Assembly: GCA_019358835.1 (NCBI GenBank)
Contig: JAHHIH010000014.1
Coordinates: forward strand, 99,602 to 163,601
Reading direction: 5' to 3'
Length of the DNA: 64,000 bases
Source of the DNA: Tildeniella torsiva UHER 1998/13D
GTDB taxonomy: Bacteria > Cyanobacteriota > Cyanobacteriia > Phormidesmidales > Phormidesmidaceae
Shown here: in pieces, positions 43,816-52,343 of the stretch
How positions within the stretch are numbered: position 1 is the stretch's first letter
Layout of the letters: every line of letters begins with the position of its first letter
The notes under the pieces: model-generated
Told to the model about the DNA's origin: nothing
Seen by the model: the letters and a program-made list of their open reading frames with translations, nothing else
Database searches by the model: none
Translations under genes and position numbers: made by a program

Positions 43816-45966
43816 CTAGAACAGAGCGAGCGCCTCTGAGACCAGGGAGGGGTTGGGCGCGATCGCCGCTTCAACCACGGCACTCTTCAGCTCCGGCAGC
43901 TGAATTCCTAGGAGCTGATCGTAGGCATCGGCGACCTGGTGAGACTGGGCCAGCACCTGGTCATCTAGCTGATTGAGCCGCTGACTTTCGGCCTCGCGAT
44001 CGATTTCGCGAGATTCCTTCTGCTTGATCAGTTCGCTCAGCTCGGTCTTGCGGGCGGCGATGTCTTCGTTCATGCGTTTGACCACCTCCTGCTGGTAGGT
44101 CTCGAAGCATTCTTTCACCACCTGGTAGACCACAAAGGACTGCTCTTGGGCCACCTGGGGCAACAGATTGCTGAGTTCTGTTTTCATGGTGGTCACCACC
44201 TTGCGGCGGGCCTGTTCGGCGGTCCAGCTGCCCAGGCCGAGGCCCGCCAGCGCCATGCCGATGGGGCCAAGCATAATGTCGGTCAGCAGGGCAAAAACGA
44301 TGGTGATGGCGGTGGCACCCACCAAGTTCATCAGCACCTGCCGCCAGTTAAACAGGCCGGTGCCGGCCATGGCGATCGCCCCTACATCCCCCGTGGTCAG
44401 GGCATAGAGGCCGACGGCCCACTTGGCCCAGCCGGGGGAGGTCTCCTCCTGGCCTAGGTGAGCTTTGGGCACCACCCGATTGCCGGTGAGTTTTTGGTTA
44501 ATTTGATCGGTCAGGTGGCTGTACGATTCGCCGTGCTTAAAGGCGGTGTGGGCCAGTTCGATAAAGGCCTGGTCGATGTCGCGCTGGGCCTCTTTGCTCC
44601 AGGCGGCAATTTTGTCGGTGAGGTACTGCTCAAAGGCGCTCTTGAGGGCGACCTGAAACTCCTGCCGCTTCTGCTGCCGCAAAAAGTCGAGAAACTTAAG
44701 CTCGGGCTGATAGCGAACAAAATCGACTTCAAAGGTGTCGTCTAGGCTGGCCAAAAAGTCGCGGAAGGAGGTGGTGATATCCCCGGCTTTGCGCTCGCCA
44801 ATGACGCGAATTTCGTCTTTGAACTGGTCGCGAATATCCACCAGCTGGTCAAACTCGGGCTGCACCGACCAGATCTTTTCCCGCAGTTCGTCGATGTCGT
44901 GGCTGAGCAGCGGAATGCGACGCTCGATCGCATCGTGGGCAGTGCGGTAGGCCTGCCGGGCCAGAATTTTGGCCTGGCGCAGCTCAGCGATCGCCCGCTC
45001 TTTCGTCAAAAACGTGGTCAGCGCCTGCATAAATTCGCCAAACCCGGTGCCCTCCAGATCCCCGTCGTCGCCCTTAAGCCGCTGCCGCAGGGCGGGCAAT
45101 GAGGACACTTCAAAGGTGCGATCGCTGTACAGGTCTTCCCCATCCAGCTGGCAGTAGGGTTCTAGATTAGTGCGAAACACCTGGCGCACGCGGTCTTCAG
45201 CTTCCCGCAGCTCGGTTTCATCCTCAGGATCCACCAGCCGGTTCTGGATTTCGTCCCAGGCGTTGATTAAGAAAAAGACCGTCAGGCCTCGATCTTTAAT
45301 GTAGTTGTCGAGGTAGCGCTGCTCGCTCAGGGTGAACTGCTGGGTGGCGCTGAGCACAAACAGAATGGCGTGGCAGCTGTTGACGTAGTTGAGGGTGAGC
45401 TGGTTGCGCGCCTCGGTGTCGTTGAGGCCGGGGCTATCGACAATCTCAACGCCCTTTTCGAGCAGGGTGAGGGGATATTCCACCACGGCGTAGTCTACCT
45501 CGGGGAAGGCAAGGGTGCCCTCATCCTCTAGCTTTTTGGCCTGGTCGGGGCGGATTGTGTAGCGGGCTTTAAAGGCGTCGAAGGAGAGCGATTCGGGCGA
45601 TCGCCCGTCGCTAAAGTGCACCGTCACCCGCTTCTCGGGGCCGTAGCGCAGAATGGTGAGCACCGCCGTGCAGGGGTTGACATCGGTGGGCAGCAGGTTT
45701 TCGCCCATCAGAGCATTCAGAAACGTGCTTTTGCCCCGTTTCATGTCGCCCAGCACCAGCAGACGAAACACTTCTGAAGAGAGGTTTTGGCTGGCGGTAT
45801 TGAGGTCAGCAATTACCGGGCCTAGGCCCAGCTGCCCAGAGGTGTCTTCGAGCTGTTCTGACTCATCTAGAGTAGTGGCCATGGTGGCCAGATACCCAGC
45901 AAATTCTTGGCGCGTTTTAGCGACTTTATCTAAGTCTTGAATAAAGCTGTCGGCTTTGTAGCTCAT
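43816..45966 (-). CDS. Bacterial dynamin-like GTPase
   Basis: 716 aa. GTPase motifs: P-loop GDMKRGKST (73-81), switch-2 DSPG (177-180), NAWD (235-238). Long helical stalk segments follow (about 330-490) and a hydrophobic paddle-like segment (about 525-590, with ATAITIVFALLTDIMLGPIG), then a C-terminal coiled coil. This matches the Nostoc-type BDLP family, which tubulates or fuses membranes and, in other bacteria, handles membrane stress or phage attack. ATG at 45966. The gene lies upstream of the TIR gene in the same orientation. Confidence 0.92.
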   Translation of the reverse strand: MSYKADSFIQDLDKVAKTRQEFAGYLATMATTLDESEQLEDTSGQLGLGPVIADLNTASQNLSSEVFRLLVLGDMKRGKSTFLNALMGENLLPTDVNPCTAVLTILRYGPEKRVTVHFSDGRSPESLSFDAFKARYTIRPDQAKKLEDEGTLAFPEVDYAVVEYPLTLLEKGVEIVDSPGLNDTEARNQLTLNYVNSCHAILFVLSATQQFTLSEQRYLDNYIKDRGLTVFFLINAWDEIQNRLVDPEDETELREAEDRVRQVFRTNLEPYCQLDGEDLYSDRTFEVSSLPALRQRLKGDDGDLEGTGFGEFMQALTTFLTKERAIAELRQAKILARQAYRTAHDAIERRIPLLSHDIDELREKIWSVQPEFDQLVDIRDQFKDEIRVIGERKAGDITTSFRDFLASLDDTFEVDFVRYQPELKFLDFLRQQKRQEFQVALKSAFEQYLTDKIAAWSKEAQRDIDQAFIELAHTAFKHGESYSHLTDQINQKLTGNRVVPKAHLGQEETSPGWAKWAVGLYALTTGDVGAIAMAGTGLFNWRQVLMNLVGATAITIVFALLTDIMLGPIGMALAGLGLGSWTAEQARRKVVTTMKTELSNLLPQVAQEQSFVVYQVVKECFETYQQEVVKRMNEDIAARKTELSELIKQKESREIDREAESQRLNQLDDQVLAQSHQVADAYDQLLGIQLPELKSAVVEAAIAPNPSLVSEALALF

Positions 45967-46375
45967 CGGTTTTCAGGATCTCCTGATCGGGTAATGGGGT
46001 TATCATTTGCGATCGCTCACTCTTTCAATACCAGTGCATGTCAGCCATTCACCTAAATAGCTGACATGCAAAAAACGCCGACCAGTACGGTCGACTAGCA
46101 GCCACACCATTTCACTCATCTATAAGAAAAGACGAGCTGGAAATGACGCGCTGCGATTCCATTTCTAGCGTAGAAATTGCCGACTCAAGCCGTGGCGCTA
46201 GTTTGTGCCTGTCGCAGAACTGTCCATTACGCTTTGTGATTTGCGATCGGTAGGATACGTGCGCTGGAATGGATGGCAGTGATACCAAAAGGCGATTGTC
46301 TTCTGTCTTGACGGCATCAGAGCGCTCCGCCGGTGCTGTGCTCTAATGCTGTAACAATTACCCTCAAGCCGAGCC
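45967..46375. other. Divergent promoter region with inverted repeat
   Basis: No supported gene. The region separates the GTPase (minus) from the amidohydrolase (plus), so it holds both promoters. It contains the perfect inverted repeat at 46035-46070 listed separately. HIP1 sites lie near 46,010 and 46,245. Confidence 0.5.
46035..46070. promoter_or_regulatory. Perfect 11-bp inverted repeat upstream of the dynamin-like gene
   Basis: TGCATGTCAGC (46035-46045) pairs with GCTGACATGCA (46060-46070); spacer 14 nt. It lies 69-104 bp upstream of the GTPase start. It could be an operator or a hairpin in the leader; which one cannot be read from the sequence. Confidence 0.45.
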
Positions 46376-47899
46376 ATGCCGATGACAACGATTCGTTTAG
46401 TGCGGGGACGCTGGATTTTAACCGGCGATCGCGTTCTGCCAGACGGGGCGATCGCGATTCAGGCCGACACCATTCTGGCGCTAGGCCCATGGGAGACCCT
46501 GCGAGCGCAATATCCCAACGCTGAGGTGCTGGGGTCTGACCAGTTCTTGGTGATGCCAGGGCTGATCAATGCCCACCACCACAGCAACGGGGTGTCGCAT
46601 ATTCTGCAAGGGGTCGATGACGATTTTCTAGAACTGTGGCTGCTGGCTAACCTGACCCTCAGGCCGCAACCTCCCCAGCTCAAAACCCTGCTCAGCATCG
46701 CCCAGCTGTTGCAGAGTGGGGTGACTACGGTGGTCGATGTGGCCAGCGTGTCGGGCACCGCCGATGCCTGTTTAGACAACCTACAGGAGCGACTGCAAGC
46801 CTACGAGCGGGCCGGTATGCGCGTGGCGCTAACCCCCGGTGCCATCTACGAAAGCCGCCTCATTCACCACGAAGACGAGGCGTTTTTGGCCAGTTTGCCC
46901 ACCCCCCTACGCCAGCGACTGACCACGCTCTTGCCGTTGCAGCAGGCGCTGGCCCCAGAAGACTACCTGGCGCTGATGACTGAGCTGGTGAAGCGCTATG
47001 GCGACCATCCCCACATTGCGGTCTGGTTTGGCCCCCCCGGCCCCCAGTGGGTCGGGGATGACTTTCTGGTGCGCATTGTCGAGGCTGCCCATCACCTCAA
47101 TACGCAGATTCAGACCCATGCCGTAGAGTCTTTCCATGAAAAGCTGATTGGCCCTCGCTTCCACGGCAAGTCGATGATCGCCCATCTCCAAGATCTCGGG
47201 GTGCTGAGCCCCCGGTTTTCTATGGCCCACGGCACCTGGGTGACCGAAGCCGATATCGACATTCTGGCCGCTACGGGAGCGGCGATTAGCCATAATCCCA
47301 GCTCTAACCTGAGACTGAGGGCTGGAGTGGCCCCGCTGAATGCCCTATTGGCGGGCGGGGTAACGGTAGGCCTGGGGATGGACGGCACCACCCTGGGGGA
47401 CGACGAAGATATGTTTGCCGAAATGCGCTTAGCCGCCCGACTGCACCGCACGCCCCAGTTGGGTAGCCCGGCACCGAGCCATGCCGACATCTTTCACCTG
47501 GCCACCACGGGGGGCGCAACCCTGATGGGCCAGGCCGATCGCATCGGCAAGCTGGCCCCAGGTTATCGAGCCGATCTGGTGCTGGTGAACTGCGATCGCC
47601 TGACCTCCCCCTGGGTTGCCCCTGAGGTCGATCCATTTCGCCTCACCGTCTTGCGCGCTCAGGCGAGGGATGTCGATACTGTCTTGGTCAACGGTCGGGT
47701 CGTTCTAGAAGCGGGCCTACCCACCGGGTTCGACCTGCACGCCGTGCAGCAGGAACTTGCCGCTCAGCTTGATGCAACTCCGGCCCCAGAGGCCTACCGA
47801 GATCTCGTGGCCGAACTCAAGCCCCTGATGGCCCAATGGTATGACCAGTGGGAAAATCCACCGTTAATACCCTACGCAGCGTTTAACTCACGTCGTTAA
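46376..47899 (+). CDS. Amidohydrolase (cytosine deaminase / chlorohydrolase-like)
   Basis: 507 aa. Metal-binding motifs of the amidohydrolase superfamily: PGLINAHHHSNG, His in QTHAVESFHEKL, His in SMAHGTWV and the catalytic Asp in LGMDGTTLGDDEDM. Layout fits the TrzN/AtzA/SsnA-type subtype III, which deaminates or dechlorinates nitrogen heterocycles. The Glu (VESFHEK) and Asp are intact, so activity is expected; the substrate is unknown. ATG at 46376 or 46382. A hairpin terminator lies 45 bp after the stop. Confidence 0.88.
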   Translation: MPMTTIRLVRGRWILTGDRVLPDGAIAIQADTILALGPWETLRAQYPNAEVLGSDQFLVMPGLINAHHHSNGVSHILQGVDDDFLELWLLANLTLRPQPPQLKTLLSIAQLLQSGVTTVVDVASVSGTADACLDNLQERLQAYERAGMRVALTPGAIYESRLIHHEDEAFLASLPTPLRQRLTTLLPLQQALAPEDYLALMTELVKRYGDHPHIAVWFGPPGPQWVGDDFLVRIVEAAHHLNTQIQTHAVESFHEKLIGPRFHGKSMIAHLQDLGVLSPRFSMAHGTWVTEADIDILAATGAAISHNPSSNLRLRAGVAPLNALLAGGVTVGLGMDGTTLGDDEDMFAEMRLAARLHRTPQLGSPAPSHADIFHLATTGGATLMGQADRIGKLAPGYRADLVLVNCDRLTSPWVAPEVDPFRLTVLRAQARDVDTVLVNGRVVLEAGLPTGFDLHAVQQELAAQLDATPAPEAYRDLVAELKPLMAQWYDQWENPPLIPYAAFNSRR

Positions 47900-47943
47900 G
47901 CCTGCGCTATCCTTATCTGCCCATGCCATCCAGCGATCGACAG

Positions 47944-47975
47944 AGAGGGCTTTGGGATAATAGCTAAAGCCCTCT
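47944..47975 (+). terminator. Hairpin terminator after the amidohydrolase
   Basis: AGAGGGCTTT (47944-47953) pairs with AAAGCCCTCT (47966-47975), loop 12 nt. It marks the last core transcript before the integrated element. Confidence 0.6.
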
Positions 47976-48045
47976 GTAGGTAACGCTCTTTGAGATAGAG
48001 CGAACCCGCAGGAATAGCTATCTATGAAACATACAGAGCAAGGAA

Positions 48046-48099
48046 TGGACGTAACTGGACTCGAACCAGTGACCCCCACGATGTCAACGTGGTGCTCTA
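48046..48099 (-). other. tRNA-Val(GAC) 3' fragment: attachment site (left end of integrated element)
   Basis: On the minus strand the sequence from TAGAGC through the anticodon arm (CCACG-TTGACAT-CGTGG, anticodon GAC), variable loop, T arm (ACTGG/CCAGT with TTCGAGT) and acceptor 3' half TACGTCC-A is intact. The 5' half (acceptor GGACGTA and D-stem GCTC) is missing and unrelated sequence takes its place. This is the usual product when an integrase recombines at a tRNA 3' end: the 3' copy stays at one junction and an intact tRNA is rebuilt at the other. An 8-bp inverted copy (TTGACATC at 48114-48121) lies beyond the break. Confidence 0.85.
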
Positions 48100-48224
48100 G
48101 ATGGCTGAAAAGCATTGACATCAAGGCTTTTAAGGGGTTTTGGCGGTGTTGAGGCTTGTCGGAAAGTAACGGAAATATAGGGGTTTTAGTGGTTTAATGG
48201 AGGTGTAATGGCGGTGTAGAAGAC

Positions 48225-49322
48225 ATGCCTAGGACTCCTAAGGGCGAAATCAGCATAAATGATAGTGATGGTTGGATTCAGCTTGTATGGCGCTACCAGG
48301 GCAAGCGAAAGTGGTTCAGCCCTGGCCTACGGTATGAACCGATCAACCTGGCAGTGGCCCACCAGTTGGCCCACCAGATCAAGCTGGACATAATCAGCGG
48401 TAACTTTGATCCGAGTCTCAAGAAGTACAAGGGTGATCGCAGTCTTGAGCCAGCCAAGGATCTAGGAGTTGTGAAGCTCTTTGAGCGGTTCATCGAGTTC
48501 AAGACCAAAAAGGTACAGCATAGAACTTTAGAAAAATATAGAGGGCTGGTGACTTGGCTCAGAGAGTTCTATGGCGATCGCCCTGCTACGGAGAAGGATG
48601 CTGAGGACTTCATTCACTGGCTCAATGAGAATATGGAACCAGTCACCAGCCAAGAAAGACTAGGGTTGCTGAAATCTGGTTGGAAATGGGGAATCAAGCA
48701 AGAACTCGTGAAAGATAACCCTTGGGTAGAACTGAGGGTTAGGAATCGGCCTAAGCAGAAGCCTAAAGCCTTTACTAAGGACGAAGTACAGCGAATACTG
48801 AAGGGTTTTGCAGAACATAGTCGCTATAACCACTACACCGACTATGTGAGATTCAAATTTAGCTGTGGTTGTCGAACTGGAGAGGCTAATGGTCTTCGCT
48901 GGCGACACTTGAACGAAGATTGCACTGTGGTTTGGTTTGGTGAAGCTCATACTCACGGCGAGTTCAAGGAAACCAAGACTGGCAAGGAGCGAGACGTGAA
49001 GCTATCTGACAGCCTGGGGGCAATGTTGCGTTCTCGTAGACCTACCAATGTTGACCCTGATAGTTTGGTATTTCCAGCACCAAAGGGCGGGGCAATCACA
49101 GAGGGCAACTTTGGTAAGCGTGGTTGGCGGAAAGTTTTAGAGGCTCAGGGAGTGCTCTACCGTCGTTACTACAATACTCGCCACACATTTATCTCTCATG
49201 CCCTTGAATCAGGTATGAACCCAGTAGAGGTAGCGGCGATTACTGGGCATGATGTCAAAACACTGTACCAAAACTATGCCGGATTGATCAAAAGCCATCC
49301 AAAAACACCGGAGTTGTTTTAA
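48225..49322 (+). CDS. Tyrosine site-specific integrase
   Basis: 365 aa. An N-terminal arm-binding part and SAM-like core-binding domain (about 80-165) precede the catalytic domain. Catalytic residues: Arg217 (CGCRTGEANG), Lys in KTGKERD (251/254), Arg319 with His320 (YNTRHTFISHA; Tyr316 replaces the usual first His of HxxR), His342 (ITGHDVKT) and the nucleophile Tyr351 (LYQNYAG). It would catalyse integration at the tRNA-Val, whose 3' fragment lies 126 bp to the left. GGAGGTG lies ~20 nt upstream of the ATG. GC is lower than in the core. Confidence 0.94.
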   Translation: MPRTPKGEISINDSDGWIQLVWRYQGKRKWFSPGLRYEPINLAVAHQLAHQIKLDIISGNFDPSLKKYKGDRSLEPAKDLGVVKLFERFIEFKTKKVQHRTLEKYRGLVTWLREFYGDRPATEKDAEDFIHWLNENMEPVTSQERLGLLKSGWKWGIKQELVKDNPWVELRVRNRPKQKPKAFTKDEVQRILKGFAEHSRYNHYTDYVRFKFSCGCRTGEANGLRWRHLNEDCTVVWFGEAHTHGEFKETKTGKERDVKLSDSLGAMLRSRRPTNVDPDSLVFPAPKGGAITEGNFGKRGWRKVLEAQGVLYRRYYNTRHTFISHALESGMNPVEVAAITGHDVKTLYQNYAGLIKSHPKTPELF

Positions 49323-49591
49323 CTGGCTTTTCTATTGCGCTTCTGCCCACTAGGTAGCGATCGCCGAAAATTTTCCATTGCAACTTGGTGGGCCTGAGGA
49401 GATGACTGATTTGCTAACCAATCAAGAATCAACTCTCTATTAAATAAAATCGGTGCTGTGAGTCCTTTGCCTCTCTTAAAATAGTGAACGCCTTCAATCC
49501 AGTGTTCCCTTAAGCTCTTGAGAGTATCCTTTTCGCATTTTAGAAACTCACAAGCTTCTTCGGAGGTTAGTAGAGTACAATTCATTTTCAT
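49319..49591 (-). CDS. Excisionase-like small DNA-binding protein
   Basis: 90 aa. The winged-helix layout LTSEEACEFLKCEKDTLKSL, then EGVHYFKRGKGLTAPILFNR and ELILDWLANQ fits Xis/MerR-like excisionases, which direct integrase towards excision. It converges on the integrase with a 4-bp overlap. Starts at ATG 49591 or 49585. Confidence 0.72.
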   Translation of the reverse strand: MKMNCTLLTSEEACEFLKCEKDTLKSLREHWIEGVHYFKRGKGLTAPILFNRELILDWLANQSSPQAHQVAMENFRRSLPSGQKRNRKAS

Positions 49592-49722
49592 CGTCGATCT
49601 AATTATTGTAAAATGGCTGGGTTGTATATAGGTAATCGTCTTAGCAGCGGCTTAAAAGGTTATATTTACCTTTCACTTAGGTTGTGGTTACTTAAGGCGG
49701 CATAGCATCTCTCCTCTGATGG

Positions 49723-50241
49723 CTAGCTTTCATTGGGGATTACTGTTATGGAAGGCTGCTCGTAAAGATCGGAGATTTTATCGATCGCGTTCAAAATCTC
49801 TTTGTAGGTGTCTTCAGGCAATAATTTTTCCAGAACATGAATGAATTCAGTAACTTGCACATCCATCATGTTTTGAATCTCAAGACGTTTAGCGCTTTCT
49901 AGACCATATAGCCTCATCCTTAGCTCAATATTTCGATGTAACTGTTGAGTGAGTTTGGCGAGATCGCTAGGGCTTCCAGTATTGGCTAGTGTGGTAGACA
50001 GTTTTAGCCAGATACCATCCAGCCGTTGACCTTCAAGTTCTCGAAGGTTTTCACAGATTTCAGCCGTATGAGATCTAGTCTCAGAGAGAGCCACCTGGAC
50101 ATCTTGAAAGGCTTGAACGTGAGAAACTCCTAACTCTTCACCGATTTGTCTAAAGGTGTAGCCTTTGAGCCTCAGTTCAGAGGCTCTCTCCTTTCTAAGA
50201 GCAAGGTTGCATTGGTCTGGGCTTAGCTTTCCACCTGGCAT
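49723..50241 (-). CDS. HTH protein (terminase small-subunit-like or regulator)
   Basis: 172 aa. The N-terminal HTH reads ERASELRLKGYTFRQIGEEL and GVSHVQAFQDVQVALSE. The remainder is helical with Leu/Glu/Lys heptads (LAKLTQQLHRNIELRMRLYG). The layout is like phage small-terminase or sigma-type HTH proteins; no packaging genes follow, so a regulator of the element is possible. ATG at 50241. Confidence 0.65.
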   Translation of the reverse strand: MPGGKLSPDQCNLALRKERASELRLKGYTFRQIGEELGVSHVQAFQDVQVALSETRSHTAEICENLRELEGQRLDGIWLKLSTTLANTGSPSDLAKLTQQLHRNIELRMRLYGLESAKRLEIQNMMDVQVTEFIHVLEKLLPEDTYKEILNAIDKISDLYEQPSITVIPNES

Positions 50242-50381
50242 GTTAAATCACCTATTAGTTAACTTAATTGTCTCTAATCACAAACCTAGCAGTCTTCTTA
50301 ATAGCGAAAGAACTATCGGTTCAGTCCGTAGTAATTTTCCCCAGGAGAATTGATGAACGGTCAGAGTAACTAGCAGACGAT

Positions 50382-50573
50382 TCATGATGCAAGTCTCGTT
50401 TTTTCATCATTCCCATAGTCAAGCACGAGGCCTAAAATAGGATGCTGCGGCGACAGTGCTTGAAATTCTTTTTTTTGCATTTGAGATGTATCTAGCTCGG
50501 CAATTCTCAACTCTCTATGGTCTTCTTCGATAGGGTTAATGAAAGTTAAATCCTTTTCAAATTGGGCTTTCAT
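50382..50573 (-). CDS. Small unknown protein of the element
   Basis: 63 aa starting MKAQFEKDLTFINPIEEDHR. Charged, no hydrophobic segment, no recognised family. It lies 36 bp after the primase gene stop on the same strand and may be its last operon member. Confidence 0.4.
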   Translation of the reverse strand: MKAQFEKDLTFINPIEEDHRELRIAELDTSQMQKKEFQALSPQHPILGLVLDYGNDEKTRLAS

Positions 50574-50609
50574 TAACCTTTTCTGTTGATCAACTGCTTG
50601 TATTTTTTT

Positions 50610-52034
50610 TTATAGGTGCGATGGAATTGAGCATTGAAGCTTTTGCCAAGTTCCACCTCCAATGGTTGCCAGTTTATGCTTCAACAACCAGCTATTTATC
50701 CACTTGAAAAGAGCATTCTTGCTTTCAAATGCTGTATCTTCCGCTAATGCAGCATCAAGTGCCAGTGTGAAACGATGCTGTGCATCTCTAGATCGGTTTT
50801 CATTCAATCTAGTATCACCAGACCCAGGTTTTTTCCCTAACGGACTGACATCACCTTTCTTGAGGCGACAACTAATCCATCTTGTAACGTGATCTCTATC
50901 AACCTGCTCGTCGTTAGAAGCATTAGAATGATAACCGTGTTCGATCAAACGTTGCCAAACTCTCTTCTCTGCTTTAGTTGGATCAATGATTCCTTCTTGC
51001 TCAATGACATAGGATACGTGAGCCCCTATGACATCATTTGAACGATTATCTGATGTCCACTCAAAGCGGTCATCCAAGTTGAATTTCCGCTTCTTCCTTG
51101 GCGCTTGCTCAATTTTCTTTATAGGTTTCTCCACAGGTATGCGATCGCGCTCTTCGACTACTGCCCTGACTTCTGTTTCGATCGCAACTCGCTCTGATTT
51201 CAGAATGGGTTTGGGTGGTGGAATATGGGCCAGAAATTTATCAGCACTGTTACGTTCCTCAGACAGCTCTAGAAACGTCTCTCTCCAGCCGATACGCTCT
51301 AAGTTATTGGGATTGACAACATAGCTCTCCTGCTCAATACAGGGGAATCTAATGCCTAAGTGGAGGCTATCTCCCCGTCGAACATTAGGAAAAATTTCTA
51401 ATTGTGATTTTGCAATGATCAATCCAGCAGTTTCAAGAATAGTCTGCAAACGCTGTGCCGCTGCGTCCGTATTTACTTCACGGTCTAGCCAGACATAAAT
51501 GTGATAACCATTGCTGGAACTGCTGCGTATAACAATGATGTAATCAAAATATTCTCTGAGGACTGTGATTAGTTTTGCCCAACCACATATATCTCGGTCT
51601 GGATGATATCGGCTACCCTCTCTACCCGTTTTAGGTGCATCGATATCCAATACCAGATAGTCAGTATATCGCCAAGGCCGCTTACCAATGAGATTACCAT
51701 TTCGGTAGGCAGCTTCGATGGTTTTTGATTTTATGGGAATTCCATAATATTTTTTCCTGTTGGCACCAACTGTGAATGGTAACTGTCTGAAGCCCTTATC
51801 TTCACAGACTCTTGCGGTTCTCCAACCACTTTCATCTATATAGATATAAAAATAACTGGTACGTCTACCAAACAATAATGCAAAAGCTTTGGCAGTTGCA
51901 GTGCTACAAATTTCTATTTTTTCAACGTGCTCAACATCAGTAGTTACAGGCGTTTGCTCGGAAGCTATAGGTGAATAGCTTTCTGAAGCCCTATTATCTG
52001 GACTATTTGCTAGGATTGCATTAAACTCTTTCAA
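50610..52034 (-). CDS. Archaeo-eukaryotic-type primase/replication protein
   Basis: 474 aa. The AEP core appears at about 95-235: the metal site hhDhD in YLVLDIDAP (Asp130, Asp132), then RSSSSNGYHIYVWLD with His178 (the sxH motif) and LEIFPN followed by GDSLHLGIRFPCI. The C-terminal 200 residues are basic and helical (PRKKRKFNLDD, later RHxxTRWISCRLKKGD-like), perhaps for DNA binding or a PriCT-like part. No helicase domain is present. The enzyme would prime or copy the element's DNA (PrimPol-type), so the element can probably replicate when excised. ATG at 52034. Confidence 0.75.
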   Translation of the reverse strand: MKEFNAILANSPDNRASESYSPIASEQTPVTTDVEHVEKIEICSTATAKAFALLFGRRTSYFYIYIDESGWRTARVCEDKGFRQLPFTVGANRKKYYGIPIKSKTIEAAYRNGNLIGKRPWRYTDYLVLDIDAPKTGREGSRYHPDRDICGWAKLITVLREYFDYIIVIRSSSSNGYHIYVWLDREVNTDAAAQRLQTILETAGLIIAKSQLEIFPNVRRGDSLHLGIRFPCIEQESYVVNPNNLERIGWRETFLELSEERNSADKFLAHIPPPKPILKSERVAIETEVRAVVEERDRIPVEKPIKKIEQAPRKKRKFNLDDRFEWTSDNRSNDVIGAHVSYVIEQEGIIDPTKAEKRVWQRLIEHGYHSNASNDEQVDRDHVTRWISCRLKKGDVSPLGKKPGSGDTRLNENRSRDAQHRFTLALDAALAEDTAFESKNALFKWINSWLLKHKLATIGGGTWQKLQCSIPSHL

Positions 52035-52136
52035 TCTGATAAACCTCCCTAGGTTAGTTGGTGAGAGCCAGCCATAAGCCCAAGCCTTGAAATCTGAAGC
52101 TTCTGGCTGGTTTTCAGTACTTGTTTGCGATGTGTA

Positions 52137-52343
52137 CTAGAGCTGCTTTGACTTCAGGGGTGATACATCAATTCCCCTGCTTGAAAAATATTCAGCAAGA
52201 GCATTGTTAATAACGACCGCTCGCCAAGTATTGTTATCTGACACATAAGCCTCAAGACTAGAGAAGGTTGGCATCGGGAGCCGAATTCCGAAGGATGAAC
52301 TTTTGTCTTTGGTGTAACTGCGTTTTGGTCTTTCCATATTCAT
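52137..52343 (-). CDS. Ribbon-helix-helix-like small protein
   Basis: 68 aa. Basic N-terminus MNMERPKRSYTKDKSSSFGI, one beta-like strand IRLPMP and a helical part TWRAVVINNALAEYFSSRG. The pattern fits copy-number or partition regulators of the CopG type. It precedes the primase gene (102 bp gap), as in plasmid cop-rep modules. Confidence 0.5.
   Translation of the reverse strand: MNMERPKRSYTKDKSSSFGIRLPMPTFSSLEAYVSDNNTWRAVVINNALAEYFSSRGIDVSPLKSKQL

Noticed and set aside
43592..43819. Plus-strand frame encoding FLCxVxT-type heptads as a real hydrophobic protein
   Set aside because: Any frame across an exact 21-bp repeat gives heptads; no ribosome-binding site, and a second plus frame is equally open.
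48046..48099. Functional tRNA-Val gene
   Set aside because: The 5' acceptor strand and the first half of the D stem are missing, so no mature tRNA can form.
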